A stretch of 51,779 nucleotides of DNA from Candidatus Rifleibacteriota bacterium (lineage in GTDB: Bacteria > Muiribacteriota > Ozemobacteria > Ozemobacterales > Ozemobacteraceae). The DNA is taken from NCBI GenBank assembly GCA_015232575.1, contig JADFZL010000029.1, forward strand, positions 1-51,779, in the 5' to 3' direction. Shown here one piece after another: positions 33,725-42,530 of this stretch; the stretch's first letter is position 1; each line of letters starts with the position of its first letter. The notes beneath the pieces are model-generated. The model saw only the letters and a program-made list of their open reading frames with translations. It was not told the DNA's origin and made no database searches. The position numbers and the translations under genes were made by a program.

Positions 33725-34312
33725 ATGATGCTTGGAGTTTATCTGGGAAAAGTTTTCGACATGATTGAAGATCTTTTCAGCCTGAGTTCAGAAGATTTAT
33801 TTAAAGTACATTATAAGCAGGCAATACAGCACCTTGAGAACGATAAATTCGTCGAAGCAATTTCCGAACTCAAAAAAGCAAATGCCCTGGTACCAAAAAA
33901 GGTTAAGGTTCATTATCACCTTGGGGTCGCCTATTTCCACAATATGCAGATCGAAGAGGCGCTCAGGGAATTCAACACTGTTTTAAAGCTTTCACCGTCA
34001 AATGCTGAAGCTTACCAATATCTGGGTAGAATATACGAAAAAGAAGAAGCAGTTGAAAAAGCGGTAGATGCGTACAAAACCGCTATAAAAATTAAACCCG
34101 ATCAGGCGCAGTTGTACTACAGGATGGGCTTGATTTACGACAAGCGTGGCGAACACGAGCAGGCGATAAGCTCCCTTAGCGAAGCCATTAAGCTTGATCC
34201 GAAAGTCTCTAAATACTATTATCGCCTCGGACTTATCTATGATGCCTGCAATCAACATGAAAAAGCCGTGGAAGCCTTCAAAAAGGCAGTTGAATTTGAA
34301 AAATCCAGTTGA
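33725..34312 (+). CDS. mamA: MamA TPR protein 1
   Basis: A protein of 195 residues. Five or so tetratricopeptide repeats fill residues 25-190, for example VHYHLGVAYFHNMQIEEALR and AYQYLGRIYEKEEAVEKA. The N-terminus (MLGVYLGKVFDMIEDLF) is shared with the copy at 43652. MamA coats the cytosolic face of magnetosomes and recruits other proteins. AGGAGG lies eight bases before the first ATG. It begins module copy 1 (33.7-43.5 kb). Confidence 0.9.
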   Translation: MMLGVYLGKVFDMIEDLFSLSSEDLFKVHYKQAIQHLENDKFVEAISELKKANALVPKKVKVHYHLGVAYFHNMQIEEALREFNTVLKLSPSNAEAYQYLGRIYEKEEAVEKAVDAYKTAIKIKPDQAQLYYRMGLIYDKRGEHEQAISSLSEAIKLDPKVSKYYYRLGLIYDACNQHEKAVEAFKKAVEFEKSS

Positions 34313-34361
34313 ATTGATAACGCTGTAATGTATTGATTTATTTTTTTCCAGGGAATCGGAT

Positions 34362-34952
34362 ATTAAAAAGCTTGAAAAAACTAATACTAAATGGGGCTTT
34401 GAAAACTGGGATGTTAAGAGTCTTGCGAACTTTCGAACGATTTTTATCATCACAAGTAGTGTTGCTATTTGCGGTATCTTTGCTCTTACGGCGATTGTTC
34501 ACTTTAATCGATTCAAAGAGTGCATGGCGGTTGTTGACGCCAGAAAAGCTGATCTGGATAAGGAATTCAGGAGAAGAGACAATTTGATACCTAACATTAA
34601 CAGGTTGACGAGAAAATATTCAGATTACGAAGAGAAGATTTTCAAGTATATTTCTGCATCCCGCGAGTCTTTTGGTAGAACAACCTTTGAAGAAGCTCTG
34701 AAGAATTCCGGTGAAAGTTGCAGCGAGATGATTGCTCTTGCTGAGCAGTATCCGAATCTCAAGTCTGTTCAGTCTGTGCAGGCATTGATTAATGAAATCA
34801 TAACTACCGAGAATCGTATTGTTGATGCGAAGATTAAGTTTAATGAGGTTTCTGATGACTTTAACCAGATGATTGAACTTTTTCCGGGAAATTTATTCGC
34901 CAGTATCCTGGGTTTTTCTGAAGTGGAATATTCAGGAATTGAAGAACATTGA
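34362..34952 (+). CDS. mamQ: MamQ/LemA protein with no ATG, GTG or TTG start
   Basis: The first in-frame ATG (34524) falls after the membrane helix, but the frame is open back to a stop at 34326. Translation upstream gives a helix (IFIITSSVAICGIFALTAIV) followed by the LemA hallmark DLDKEFRRRDNLIPNIN. The other three copies all have a helix there. The best start is ATT at 34362, with AGGGA eight bases upstream, giving 196 residues, close to 193 and 195 in paralogues. ATT is a rare start; alternatively one T is missing in the 7-T run at 34341-34347. MamQ is a membrane protein required for magnetosome vesicle formation. Follows mamA by 49 bases. Confidence 0.8.
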   Translation: MKKLEKTNTKWGFENWDVKSLANFRTIFIITSSVAICGIFALTAIVHFNRFKECMAVVDARKADLDKEFRRRDNLIPNINRLTRKYSDYEEKIFKYISASRESFGRTTFEEALKNSGESCSEMIALAEQYPNLKSVQSVQALINEIITTENRIVDAKIKFNEVSDDFNQMIELFPGNLFASILGFSEVEYSGIEEH

Positions 34953-35022
34953 ATTACGAATTTGCTTATAGGTAAATAGATATTTTATTTTTGCTATGTA
35001 AAACTCTCAGCGGAGGAAAAAT

Positions 35023-35217
35023 ATGGTTTTCATATTAGTCGGGTTGATTTTTCTGGTTTTAGGCATTATGGGAATGTACGTCTGGTGGTGGTTTCTTGTG
35101 GAAATCATCAAAGGGCTTGTATCGCTAACCCTGACTGTCTTAGGTTGTCTTTTTATTATTACAGGCGGACGCATTTTGCTCAGAGGCCCGAAAGAGGCTG
35201 AAGAAAAGGACGACTGA
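35023..35217 (+). CDS. mamI: MamI-like two-helix membrane protein 1
   Basis: A protein of 64 residues with two membrane helices (FILVGLIFLVLGIMGMYVWW and LVSLTLTVLGCLFIITGG) separated by WWWFLVEIIKG, then a short charged tail (RGPKEAEEKDD). The size, the WWW loop and the position match MamI, which is needed for vesicle membrane formation. CGGAGG precedes the ATG. Copy at 44995 is almost identical in layout. Confidence 0.87.
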   Translation: MVFILVGLIFLVLGIMGMYVWWWFLVEIIKGLVSLTLTVLGCLFIITGGRILLRGPKEAEEKDD

Positions 35218-35305
35218 AGTGCTCTGCATTTGGTGAGTGTTTGTTTGAGAAATTAGTAGGATGATATTTAAGGTGCATTTTATGGTTTTTAACAGGAGAG
35301 ATTTT

Positions 35306-37867
35306 ATGTCAGTAAAAAACAGAAGAGGGCAAACAAACGGTGTGGTCATAACCGCTCTGGTTGTCGTCCTGATATTAATAATTGTCGGGTTCTTTTATTG
35401 GAACCGACAATCACAGGGTGAAGCTACTTATAAACCGATGAATCAACCTTTATCTGGTGCTCCCAGATTTGTTGATGACAGGCCCATTATTCCAACACTT
35501 CAACCTCAGCAGATTGCTGGCGTTCCAGCTCAGCAAGCCCAGACATTTACTCCTGTTGTAAATCCTCAAACATCACCTGCTAACCAGCCACCTGATTTAT
35601 CCTATAAGAAAATTGTTGAAAGCATTTCTCCTTCAGTTGTAAATATTGAATCTGAATTTAATGCCGAAACATTTCCCCGACTTGGACAGCAAAATCAGAC
35701 ACAGGGCGGGACTCCGCCTGCTCAGAACCAGAATTTCGGATTCCAGGGACTTTCTGGTTCAGGTGTTATAATACATTCTAAAGGTTACATTTTAACGAAC
35801 CTTCATAATGTTAAAGATGCAACTGCTATTAGAGTAAACCTTTCGATTGGCGTTGTTTCGCATACATATTCTGCTGAAATTGTTGATGAATCTCCAGAGA
35901 CAGACCTTGCAGTAATCAAAATAATTGCAAGAGGAGATGACCCGTTTCCTGCCGCTCCCATTGGAAATTCTGACCTGGCCTCAAGAGGTGACAAAGTTCT
36001 GGCTCTTGGTGGGCCATTTGGTTTACAGCAGAGCCTGACTTCTGGAATAATAAGCAACACAAACCGCACCTTATCGCTTGGCGATTTTGTTTTCAACGAT
36101 CTCATTCAAACTGATGCTGCGATCAACCCGGGTTCAAGCGGTGGGCCCCTTGTTAATCTCCGTGGTGAAATTATTGGAATCAATACAGCTATTTATTCTC
36201 CGAATCAGACATTTTCAGGAATAAGTTTTGCTGTTCCAGTTAAATATGCAGTCTCTATTTTCCCAGATTTTATCGAAAATCTTACTTATGTTGCAAATCA
36301 ACAGCAGACTCAACTGCCTAAAGTCAGGGAAGTTGCATTTCCGCGTGGTTCAGGGCTGAATGCATGGTGCCCGCCTACTGCGCAGCCAGTTCATCTTGTA
36401 ACTGGCGGCGGTGCAGGCGGTGGTGCTGGAGCAGGATGTCCTCCCGGTGGTCCTGGCGGCGGCGCAGGTGGCGGTGCTGGCGGTGGCGCTGGTAGAGGCC
36501 CCGGCGGTGGTGCAGGTGGTGGAGCCGGAGCTGGTGGCGGTGCAGGTGCCGGCGGTGGAAGAGGTGGCTGTTTCGCTCCTCCAGCGAACACGGCAGCGGT
36601 TCCAGTTCCTCCGGTAAGCACAACTCCTCCGCGTCTTGGTGGTACCATTGGCGCTAATCAGACAGCGACTGCTCGTAAAGTTGCATTTTTGCGTGGTTCG
36701 GGAATTTTTCCATGGTGCCCGACAGGACCTTTTCCTGTCGCTGATGCTGCTGGTCCAAAAGGCTCGGGTATGAATGCCTGGTGTCCGCCGCACGCTCTAC
36801 CTTCCGGCGCTCCTGTTCCGACATTCGGGCCGCCCAAAACCCCGACAACAACAAAACCAAAAACCTTGTCAAGTTCACGGTTGCAGGCTCAAACACAACC
36901 TGTTGCTTTCCCGCGAGGTTCCGGGATGAACCCATGGTGCCCACCTACTACGCCTGGAGTTCAGCCGGTTGCACAGCTGGTTGCTCAGCCCGTAAACAGT
37001 AATCCAAGGGTTGTTAATCAGGCAAACCAGCTTAATCAGGCCGAAAGAGCTGCGGTATCAAAAATTGCCACAGTTCAAAATAGTTGGGGCATTAAAGCTC
37101 AGACCGTTAATGCAATCATTCAGAAACAGGTTGCGTCTCCGGTTCCTTTTGGAGCTGTAATTACAAGTGTTGATCCGCTGTTCAAAAATAGCGAGATTCA
37201 AAAAGGTGACATAGTTGTACGTATTGACGGACAGATAATTGACACTGAACTGGCCCTCTGGCGTTTACTGAAAACAAAAATACCTGGCTCATCAATCACG
37301 ATTACAGTTTTTCGAAATGGTGGAAAAGTCGATCTCAGCATGACAGTACCTCCTCTGCCAATAACAATTGCTGCACCCCAGATGGTTGCTGCTGCTTTAC
37401 CGCAGACAATGGGCGCTGTTCCACAAGTTGTAACTCCGCCTCCCCAGACAATTCCGCCAGCAAATCAGAATTTCCAGGCCCCGGAGCCACCAGAACAACC
37501 TGAAGCACCCAATCAGGCAGCTGCCAATCCAGATCCAACCCAGATGCCTCTCCAGGGCATGATTGCCGATGCGGAAGTTGCTCTAAGCTCTATCGGTGCT
37601 CTTGACATGGATCTCGAACAGCTCGATCCGGCACTTGCCCAGTCATATTCTTTGTCGCCAGCACAAAAAGGTCTTATTGTTGCTGAAACTGAAGGCCCGC
37701 GCGCTATCGGAATACTTGCCGGCGATGTTCTCATTGGTGTAAATAATCAGGCGGTTCAGTCTATTGCTGATTTTATTACAATCATGAATCAGGTTGATCC
37801 ACAGAATGGTGCAGACTTTCAGGTTTTGAGACAGGGTAAGACCCTTTCTGTCCGCATAAAAGGATAA
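35306..37867 (+). CDS. mamE: MamE-like protein 2, intact protease triad, Gly-rich linker
   Basis: About 853 residues from the ATG at 35306 (AGGAG seven bases upstream); the open frame starts at 35261. Membrane helix at residues 12-33. Trypsin-like domain 90-330 with His167, Asp200 and Ser278 (GSSGGPL) all present; no zinc ribbon. Residues 345-550 form a linker with four RGSG/KGSG...WCP motifs (near 346, 462, 485, 535) and a Gly/Ala run (366-425). Two PDZ domains follow (about 590-690 and 745-853). No CXXCH occurs, although classical MamE has two there. Likely the active MamE of the locus. HtrA gene follows three bases later. Confidence 0.88.
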   Translation: MSVKNRRGQTNGVVITALVVVLILIIVGFFYWNRQSQGEATYKPMNQPLSGAPRFVDDRPIIPTLQPQQIAGVPAQQAQTFTPVVNPQTSPANQPPDLSYKKIVESISPSVVNIESEFNAETFPRLGQQNQTQGGTPPAQNQNFGFQGLSGSGVIIHSKGYILTNLHNVKDATAIRVNLSIGVVSHTYSAEIVDESPETDLAVIKIIARGDDPFPAAPIGNSDLASRGDKVLALGGPFGLQQSLTSGIISNTNRTLSLGDFVFNDLIQTDAAINPGSSGGPLVNLRGEIIGINTAIYSPNQTFSGISFAVPVKYAVSIFPDFIENLTYVANQQQTQLPKVREVAFPRGSGLNAWCPPTAQPVHLVTGGGAGGGAGAGCPPGGPGGGAGGGAGGGAGRGPGGGAGGGAGAGGGAGAGGGRGGCFAPPANTAAVPVPPVSTTPPRLGGTIGANQTATARKVAFLRGSGIFPWCPTGPFPVADAAGPKGSGMNAWCPPHALPSGAPVPTFGPPKTPTTTKPKTLSSSRLQAQTQPVAFPRGSGMNPWCPPTTPGVQPVAQLVAQPVNSNPRVVNQANQLNQAERAAVSKIATVQNSWGIKAQTVNAIIQKQVASPVPFGAVITSVDPLFKNSEIQKGDIVVRIDGQIIDTELALWRLLKTKIPGSSITITVFRNGGKVDLSMTVPPLPITIAAPQMVAAALPQTMGAVPQVVTPPPQTIPPANQNFQAPEPPEQPEAPNQAAANPDPTQMPLQGMIADAEVALSSIGALDMDLEQLDPALAQSYSLSPAQKGLIVAETEGPRAIGILAGDVLIGVNNQAVQSIADFITIMNQVDPQNGADFQVLRQGKTLSVRIKG
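36403..36575 (+). repeat. GGT/GGC-rich coding repeat (Gly-Ala linker)
   Basis: A low-complexity stretch of GGN and GCN codons encoding GGGAGGGAG-type sequence inside MamE 2. More GC-rich than its surroundings and likely to slip in replication or assembly. Confidence 0.85.
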
Positions 37868-37870
37868 ACT

Positions 37871-39124
37871 ATGAAAGAAAGGGACGAGGTACGCACAAAA
37901 CCGGGAACTATTGCGTTCCTGGTTCTTGATACTTTTTTAATTCTTGCAATCGTTGGGTGGCTATTGTACAACTTCCAAAAGAGCAATTTCACACGCTTTA
38001 ACGGACCGCCCTCATTGCAGGGAACAGCGGTTGCGTTTAAATATGACCCCGCACTCGCAGCCCGTCCGGTTGACGGCGTAACGCGTCCTACACCGCGTGT
38101 CGTGTCATTCAATGCGACGCTCGCAGCTGTTTCCCCTTCTATTGTTACAATCAACACTGAAGGAGCACAAAAACAGGGCGGTTCTGGAGTAATTATTCAC
38201 AGTCAGGGATACGTGGTAACCAACTTTCACGTCATTCAGGGGGCAAACAAAATAACCGTTACTACCGGCTCCCAGGGAAGTGAAAAATCATATATTGCAG
38301 CAGTCGTTGACAGCAATGAATCATGGGATCTTGCGCTCTTAAAGATTAACCCCGGAAATGATATTCTTATTGCTGCTCCGCTCGGGGATTCTGACACCGC
38401 TTTGCTGGGAAACAACGTACTGGTTGTTGGCAGCCCCCTGGGCCTCAGTCAGAGCGCTTCATCTGGAATAATCAGTAATGCCAACCGTTCAATTACTAGT
38501 GGCGGAAGACCGTATCAGGGTCTAATACAGACTGATGCTCCAATAAATCTTGGTTCAAGTGGCGGTGGATTAGTAAATACTGAAGCCGAAGTGATCGGAA
38601 TTAATCTTGCGATTCTTTCCCCAAACCAGTCTTTCAGCGGGGTTGGCTTTGCCATTCCAATAAATATTGTTAAGAAATTATATCCGCAATATATCGAAGA
38701 TCCTGGTGTACGATTGAAAAAAATGAATCTTGCTGGTATTTCCCCTCAAAATATTGCAATGGTTCTTAATGCCCAGAATCCGAAACAATCATGGCTTGGC
38801 GTTGATGTAATGCCAGTTGACGAAGCAATCGTTAAAGATTTCTCTCTGCCATTTGCCCATGGTGTGTTTATCAGTAAAGTCTATCCAAACTCAACAGCCT
38901 GGAGAGCAGGCATTCGCCGTGCTGATATTGTCTATCGGGTCAACGGACAACTGATAAAAGACGATGCCGAGCTTTGGGCAATGCTGCTAAATTTAACAAC
39001 TGAAAACGATATCGAATTTACAATTTTCAGAACGGGTCTTCCAAAAATCTTCATTACTTTCCGACTTGATCCGGAAATCGAAATGCCAGCGAATTTCCCA
39101 CCTGCCAACGCGGCAAATAATTAG
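37871..39124 (+). CDS. HtrA-type serine protease with PDZ 2, intact triad
   Basis: A protein of 417 residues: membrane helix 12-35, trypsin-like domain 75-275 with His120 (TNFHVIQG), Asp153 (WDLALLK) and Ser230 (GSSGGGL), PDZ domain about 310-400. It starts three bases after mamE 2. The segment AARPVDGVTRPTPRVVSFN just before the protease domain is shared with the copy at 47285 but not with the copy at 21539, so modules 2 and 3 are closer to each other. Related to MamE/MamO. Confidence 0.87.
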   Translation: MKERDEVRTKPGTIAFLVLDTFLILAIVGWLLYNFQKSNFTRFNGPPSLQGTAVAFKYDPALAARPVDGVTRPTPRVVSFNATLAAVSPSIVTINTEGAQKQGGSGVIIHSQGYVVTNFHVIQGANKITVTTGSQGSEKSYIAAVVDSNESWDLALLKINPGNDILIAAPLGDSDTALLGNNVLVVGSPLGLSQSASSGIISNANRSITSGGRPYQGLIQTDAPINLGSSGGGLVNTEAEVIGINLAILSPNQSFSGVGFAIPINIVKKLYPQYIEDPGVRLKKMNLAGISPQNIAMVLNAQNPKQSWLGVDVMPVDEAIVKDFSLPFAHGVFISKVYPNSTAWRAGIRRADIVYRVNGQLIKDDAELWAMLLNLTTENDIEFTIFRTGLPKIFITFRLDPEIEMPANFPPANAANN

Positions 39125-39167
39125 TAAGCGAGGGTCCTGGCTGATTTGCGCCTGAGCGAAAAATAGA

Positions 39168-41525
39168 ATGTGGAATAGAAAATTTTTACCTGGATTTTCC
39201 AGTCTTTTCTGGAAAGTCCTTTTTGGCGTTATCATTGTAATTTCTATTTACTTTTTCGCTTTGAGAAATTACAAATCTGCAGATAAAAGTGATAAAACCA
39301 GTAAAAAAATAGCCTATGAGATAAAAAAAATCTTGCCTCTCATTGAAGATAGTATGGTTATGGTTTGGGCTAACAAAGCAGAAGAAGAAGAAGAAGAAGA
39401 AGAAGCAAGAAACGGACCAACCGGAATTCCTGGAACAACAAATATTACGTTTGATATCCTGGGATGTGGTTTAATAGTAGCTTCTGATGGATATGTATTA
39501 ACAACAATTGCTTTTCCATCCAATATCGACAAAAGAAGTCTGCAAGTTGTTGATATCAGGGGAAACAAATATGATGCCCAGATTGTTAATGTTGACCGTG
39601 AAAGAAATCTGACTTTAATCAGAATGGTTGATAATACCCAGTATAGTAAAATTCACATTGAAGCGAAGTTCGGCCGGTCAGAACAACTTGTCGAAGGTGA
39701 TGGCGTAATCGCAATTGGTGGCAGACGAACTCCCTTTGGCTGGGAATTGGCTGTAAAGGAAGGTCAGATACTTAAAAGCTATCAGTCTTTGGTTGTCAAA
39801 AAAAAGAAATATTGGGATTTGCTGCAGACAGATCTGAAACTGGCTGCTGAAGACAGCGGCGGAATACTGGTTAACGCGAAGGGCGAAATCGTCGGTTTTG
39901 GCTTGCCCTATATTTTAAAAGGCTCTCCCTTTGAGATTGACGGAGTCAGTTACGCATTGCCAATAAGACAGTGTCAGAAAATTCTGGCCGGTCTGCTTGT
40001 TTCTGTTGACAAGGTTACAACTTTATCAGGCCATAAAAAGAAGATGAAAAGCTCAGTTGCTGCTCCAATACATCGTGGCGGCCCGATTCTTGAAGTTCTT
40101 GCCATAATGATTGTTTTCTTTATGGTTTATTATCTTGTTTATTCTGATGCAGTGCATCGGGTTATTCCTTTCCTTCTTGGAGCGACAATAATTGGAATAA
40201 TAGGTACTTATCTTGGTTTTTATGATCACGATAAAATATATATTATCCTGGTAAATAAAATAGACGTTCTTCTTCTGCTTGTCGGAATGGCGCTTATCGC
40301 AGGTGTCCTGGAACTTTCGGGTCTGTTTGATTATCTTGCCAAACGTATTGCTGTCGCTACAAATGGAAAAAAATGGAAAATCATGTTCTTTTTCTCTCTG
40401 ATGACATATTTTGTTTCCCTTTTTATTAACAACCTTAGTACAATACGAATTGTTGCTCCAACGCTATTGAGAATGTCTACCTTTCTGCTTTTTGATCCAA
40501 AGCCATTTTTGATCAGCATGATTATTGCCTCCAACCTGGGAGGTGCATCAACCATGATTGGGGATTTCCCTAACATTCTGATTTCAGCAGAAATGAATAT
40601 TCCTTTTATGCAATTTATTTATTTTATGTTTTTTATCTGCTTGTTCGAACAGCTAGTTTATCTGATGTTCTTGAGGTTTTCAAAGTCCGAATTGTTTAAC
40701 GATGAAAAAAAGAACAAAAAGAGCAGCAGAAGAATTTTCAGTGAACTCTATGATGATGACTGGAAAGATGATTTTCCAGAGCTTGCAAATTCTTCGCCTG
40801 AAAAAAAAAGTATGAATTCAATAATGAAACAGCTTGATAATGAATGGCCTCAGGCAATCGTTAACAAAACAGCTTTAAAGCGTGGTCTCATAATCCTTGG
40901 TCTGGTGAGTCTTGGCTTTATTTTCTTTGGAAATTATATTAATTATTCTGCATACATAGCTTTTTCCGGGGGAATGGCAGCGCTGCTTTTCGGAGGATGT
41001 TCGCGAATTGAGCTTTTGAAAAAGATGAGTCTGATTGATCTGCTGTTTTTTTCAGGCCTCTTTATCATGGTTGGTGCAGCCGAAGCATCTGGGTTAACCA
41101 TGTACTTATCTGAGTTGCTTGTTTTTATTTCTTTTGGAAATGTTCTTGTGATTTCATTGTTTTTAATGTGGACAGGTGCTTTCCTGACATGTTTTTTAAA
41201 TGCCGGTCCGACTATGGCACTTTTTATTCCGATTGTTCTTTCATTGGGGAAAGTGGCACCATATAATCTATTCTGGTGGGCTCTCTCTTTAGGTATTTGC
41301 GCAGGTTCATCTGCAACAATAACCGGAGCAACAGCTGGAGCTGTCACTGCAACAATGTTTGAAAACTTCAAAAAGAAAATGTCAGGTTCCGAAGATTATA
41401 ATTTTTCCAGTCTGACATTTATGAATTATGCGAAATGGGGAATTCCTGCCATGTTTCTTTTTCTGACACTCTCTACTGTTTATATTTCGCTTTTGTACAT
41501 AATACTTTGCAGGAGTACATGTTAG
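39168..41525 (+). CDS. Pseudoprotease fused to MamN-like ion permease
   Basis: A protein of 785 residues. Membrane helix at about 8-27, a run of eight Glu (about 72-79), then a trypsin-like domain (85-285) with degenerate active site: the His position reads VLTTIAFPSN, the Asp position ERNLTLIRM (Asn), and only Ser remains (EDSGG). The C-terminal 470 residues are an 11-13 helix permease of the ion transporter superfamily (ArsB/NhaD/CitT type): FINNLSTIRIVAPTLLRMS and NLGGASTMIGDFPNILIS in half one, GICAGSSATITGATAGAV in half two. MamN is an ArsB/NhaD-like transporter and MamO is a pseudoprotease joined to a TauE-like domain, so this is a MamO-style head on a MamN-style body. Confidence 0.85.
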   Translation: MWNRKFLPGFSSLFWKVLFGVIIVISIYFFALRNYKSADKSDKTSKKIAYEIKKILPLIEDSMVMVWANKAEEEEEEEEARNGPTGIPGTTNITFDILGCGLIVASDGYVLTTIAFPSNIDKRSLQVVDIRGNKYDAQIVNVDRERNLTLIRMVDNTQYSKIHIEAKFGRSEQLVEGDGVIAIGGRRTPFGWELAVKEGQILKSYQSLVVKKKKYWDLLQTDLKLAAEDSGGILVNAKGEIVGFGLPYILKGSPFEIDGVSYALPIRQCQKILAGLLVSVDKVTTLSGHKKKMKSSVAAPIHRGGPILEVLAIMIVFFMVYYLVYSDAVHRVIPFLLGATIIGIIGTYLGFYDHDKIYIILVNKIDVLLLLVGMALIAGVLELSGLFDYLAKRIAVATNGKKWKIMFFFSLMTYFVSLFINNLSTIRIVAPTLLRMSTFLLFDPKPFLISMIIASNLGGASTMIGDFPNILISAEMNIPFMQFIYFMFFICLFEQLVYLMFLRFSKSELFNDEKKNKKSSRRIFSELYDDDWKDDFPELANSSPEKKSMNSIMKQLDNEWPQAIVNKTALKRGLIILGLVSLGFIFFGNYINYSAYIAFSGGMAALLFGGCSRIELLKKMSLIDLLFFSGLFIMVGAAEASGLTMYLSELLVFISFGNVLVISLFLMWTGAFLTCFLNAGPTMALFIPIVLSLGKVAPYNLFWWALSLGICAGSSATITGATAGAVTATMFENFKKKMSGSEDYNFSSLTFMNYAKWGIPAMFLFLTLSTVYISLLYIILCRSTC
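39381..39405 (+). repeat. GAA trinucleotide run (poly-Glu)
   Basis: Eight GAA codons in a row encode an acidic tract between the membrane helix and the pseudoprotease domain. Confidence 0.9.
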
Positions 41526-41822
41526 ATGCGTCTTCAAATAATATTAATATTGTTCATTGTTCTTGCCATGATAATTCTGGCACTTCAAAATCCAAATCCG
41601 GTAAAAGTCTGTTGCCTTGATTGGGAAACGGAACCTATGCCAATTATTACCGTAATTCTAATTTCTTTTTTTACCGGAATTTTATTTGCTTATTTTTTTA
41701 CCCGTAATCAGACTTTAACTCTTAAACAGCTGATTCGCCAGAGAGAGTCTGAAATTGAAAACCTTAAAATTAAACTGTCTCCAGTAAATAAGATATTGCT
41801 TGATGGTAAGGAAGAAGCTTAA
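41526..41822 (+). CDS. mamL: MamL-like LapA/DUF1049 protein 1
   Basis: A protein of 98 residues with two membrane helices, the LapA signature LALQNPNPVKVC in the first turn region, and a charged C-terminal helix (LIRQRESEIENLKIKL). MamL in magnetospirilla has the same two-helix plus basic tail layout and acts in vesicle formation. ATG follows the permease stop directly (TAGATG); AGGAG is ten bases upstream. Copy at 48709. Confidence 0.75.
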   Translation: MRLQIILILFIVLAMIILALQNPNPVKVCCLDWETEPMPIITVILISFFTGILFAYFFTRNQTLTLKQLIRQRESEIENLKIKLSPVNKILLDGKEEA

Positions 41823-41827
41823 TAAAG

Positions 41828-42409
41828 ATGAAGGAATTCATTAAACCATATTTTGGACTCATAATAATTTTGAGCCTGCTAATTGGTGTTGGATTCTTTT
41901 TTATTGAGGGAATTTTCCATTACAATCGTCTTTCCAGCTGGAATACCACAATAGAATGCTGTAAAGCAAACATAGAAAAGGAATTGCAGCGAAGAAATAA
42001 CTTGATTATTCATATTTTCAAACAGGTTAATAAATATACTCTTTTTGAGGAAAAAATCTTCAAATCGACCTCTAAATCACGCGATTGGATGAAAAATTCG
42101 CAGGTTGCTGATAAAATTAAATCACTGGAAAAAGCAGCTCCCGGTGTCACCCTTTCCAGTCTGGTGGCTATTGCTGAGGAATATCCTGAACTTCAGGCTA
42201 CGATTCTATTACAGGATTTGATAAAGGAAATATCAGATTGCGAAAACCGCATTGCCAGAATGAAGGAAAAGTTCAACAGTTCTGTTGGATCATATAATCA
42301 GTGCCGTACAACCTTTCCGGGAAATTTCTACGGCTTTTTTCTCTTCTTTCCAACCATGGAATACATGGGAAACGAAGAGGAAATGATTAAAGTTCCTGTA
42401 ATAAGATAA
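41828..42409 (+). CDS. mamQ: MamQ/LemA protein 2
   Basis: A protein of 193 residues: a membrane helix (FGLIIILSLLIGVGFFFIEG), LemA hallmark IEKELQRRNNLI near residue 50, then long helices ending with FPGNFYGFFLFFP, a C-terminal motif shared by all four copies. It starts five bases after mamL. LemA-type helical bundles with an N-terminal anchor are essential for magnetosome vesicle formation as MamQ. Confidence 0.85.
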   Translation: MKEFIKPYFGLIIILSLLIGVGFFFIEGIFHYNRLSSWNTTIECCKANIEKELQRRNNLIIHIFKQVNKYTLFEEKIFKSTSKSRDWMKNSQVADKIKSLEKAAPGVTLSSLVAIAEEYPELQATILLQDLIKEISDCENRIARMKEKFNSSVGSYNQCRTTFPGNFYGFFLFFPTMEYMGNEEEMIKVPVIR

Positions 42410-42447
42410 TTGCCAAGTCTTTTTTCCGAAATTATGTGCCGGAAAAC

Positions 42448-42476
42448 TTGTAATTGAGTTGAAATTATGGTATTAC
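42448..42476 (+). promoter_or_regulatory. Possible promoter for mamB 2
   Basis: TTGTAA (42448-42453), 17-base spacer, TATTAC (42471-42476) in the gap before mamB. Moderate match only. Confidence 0.35.
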
Positions 42477-42530
42477 ATATATTCTTTATAAATCAGGAAT
42501 GAAAAAATTATTATTTGAGATTATTCACCT

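Noticed and set aside
34333..34587. Separate small gene in the frame before mamQ
   Set aside because: It overlaps the mamQ reading frame, its translation has no family features after the T-run, and the mamQ frame explains the region.
36350..36793. Pro/His/Arg-rich open frames opposite the Gly-rich part of mamE 2
   Set aside because: Products of low-complexity GGN codons read backwards; no start signals.
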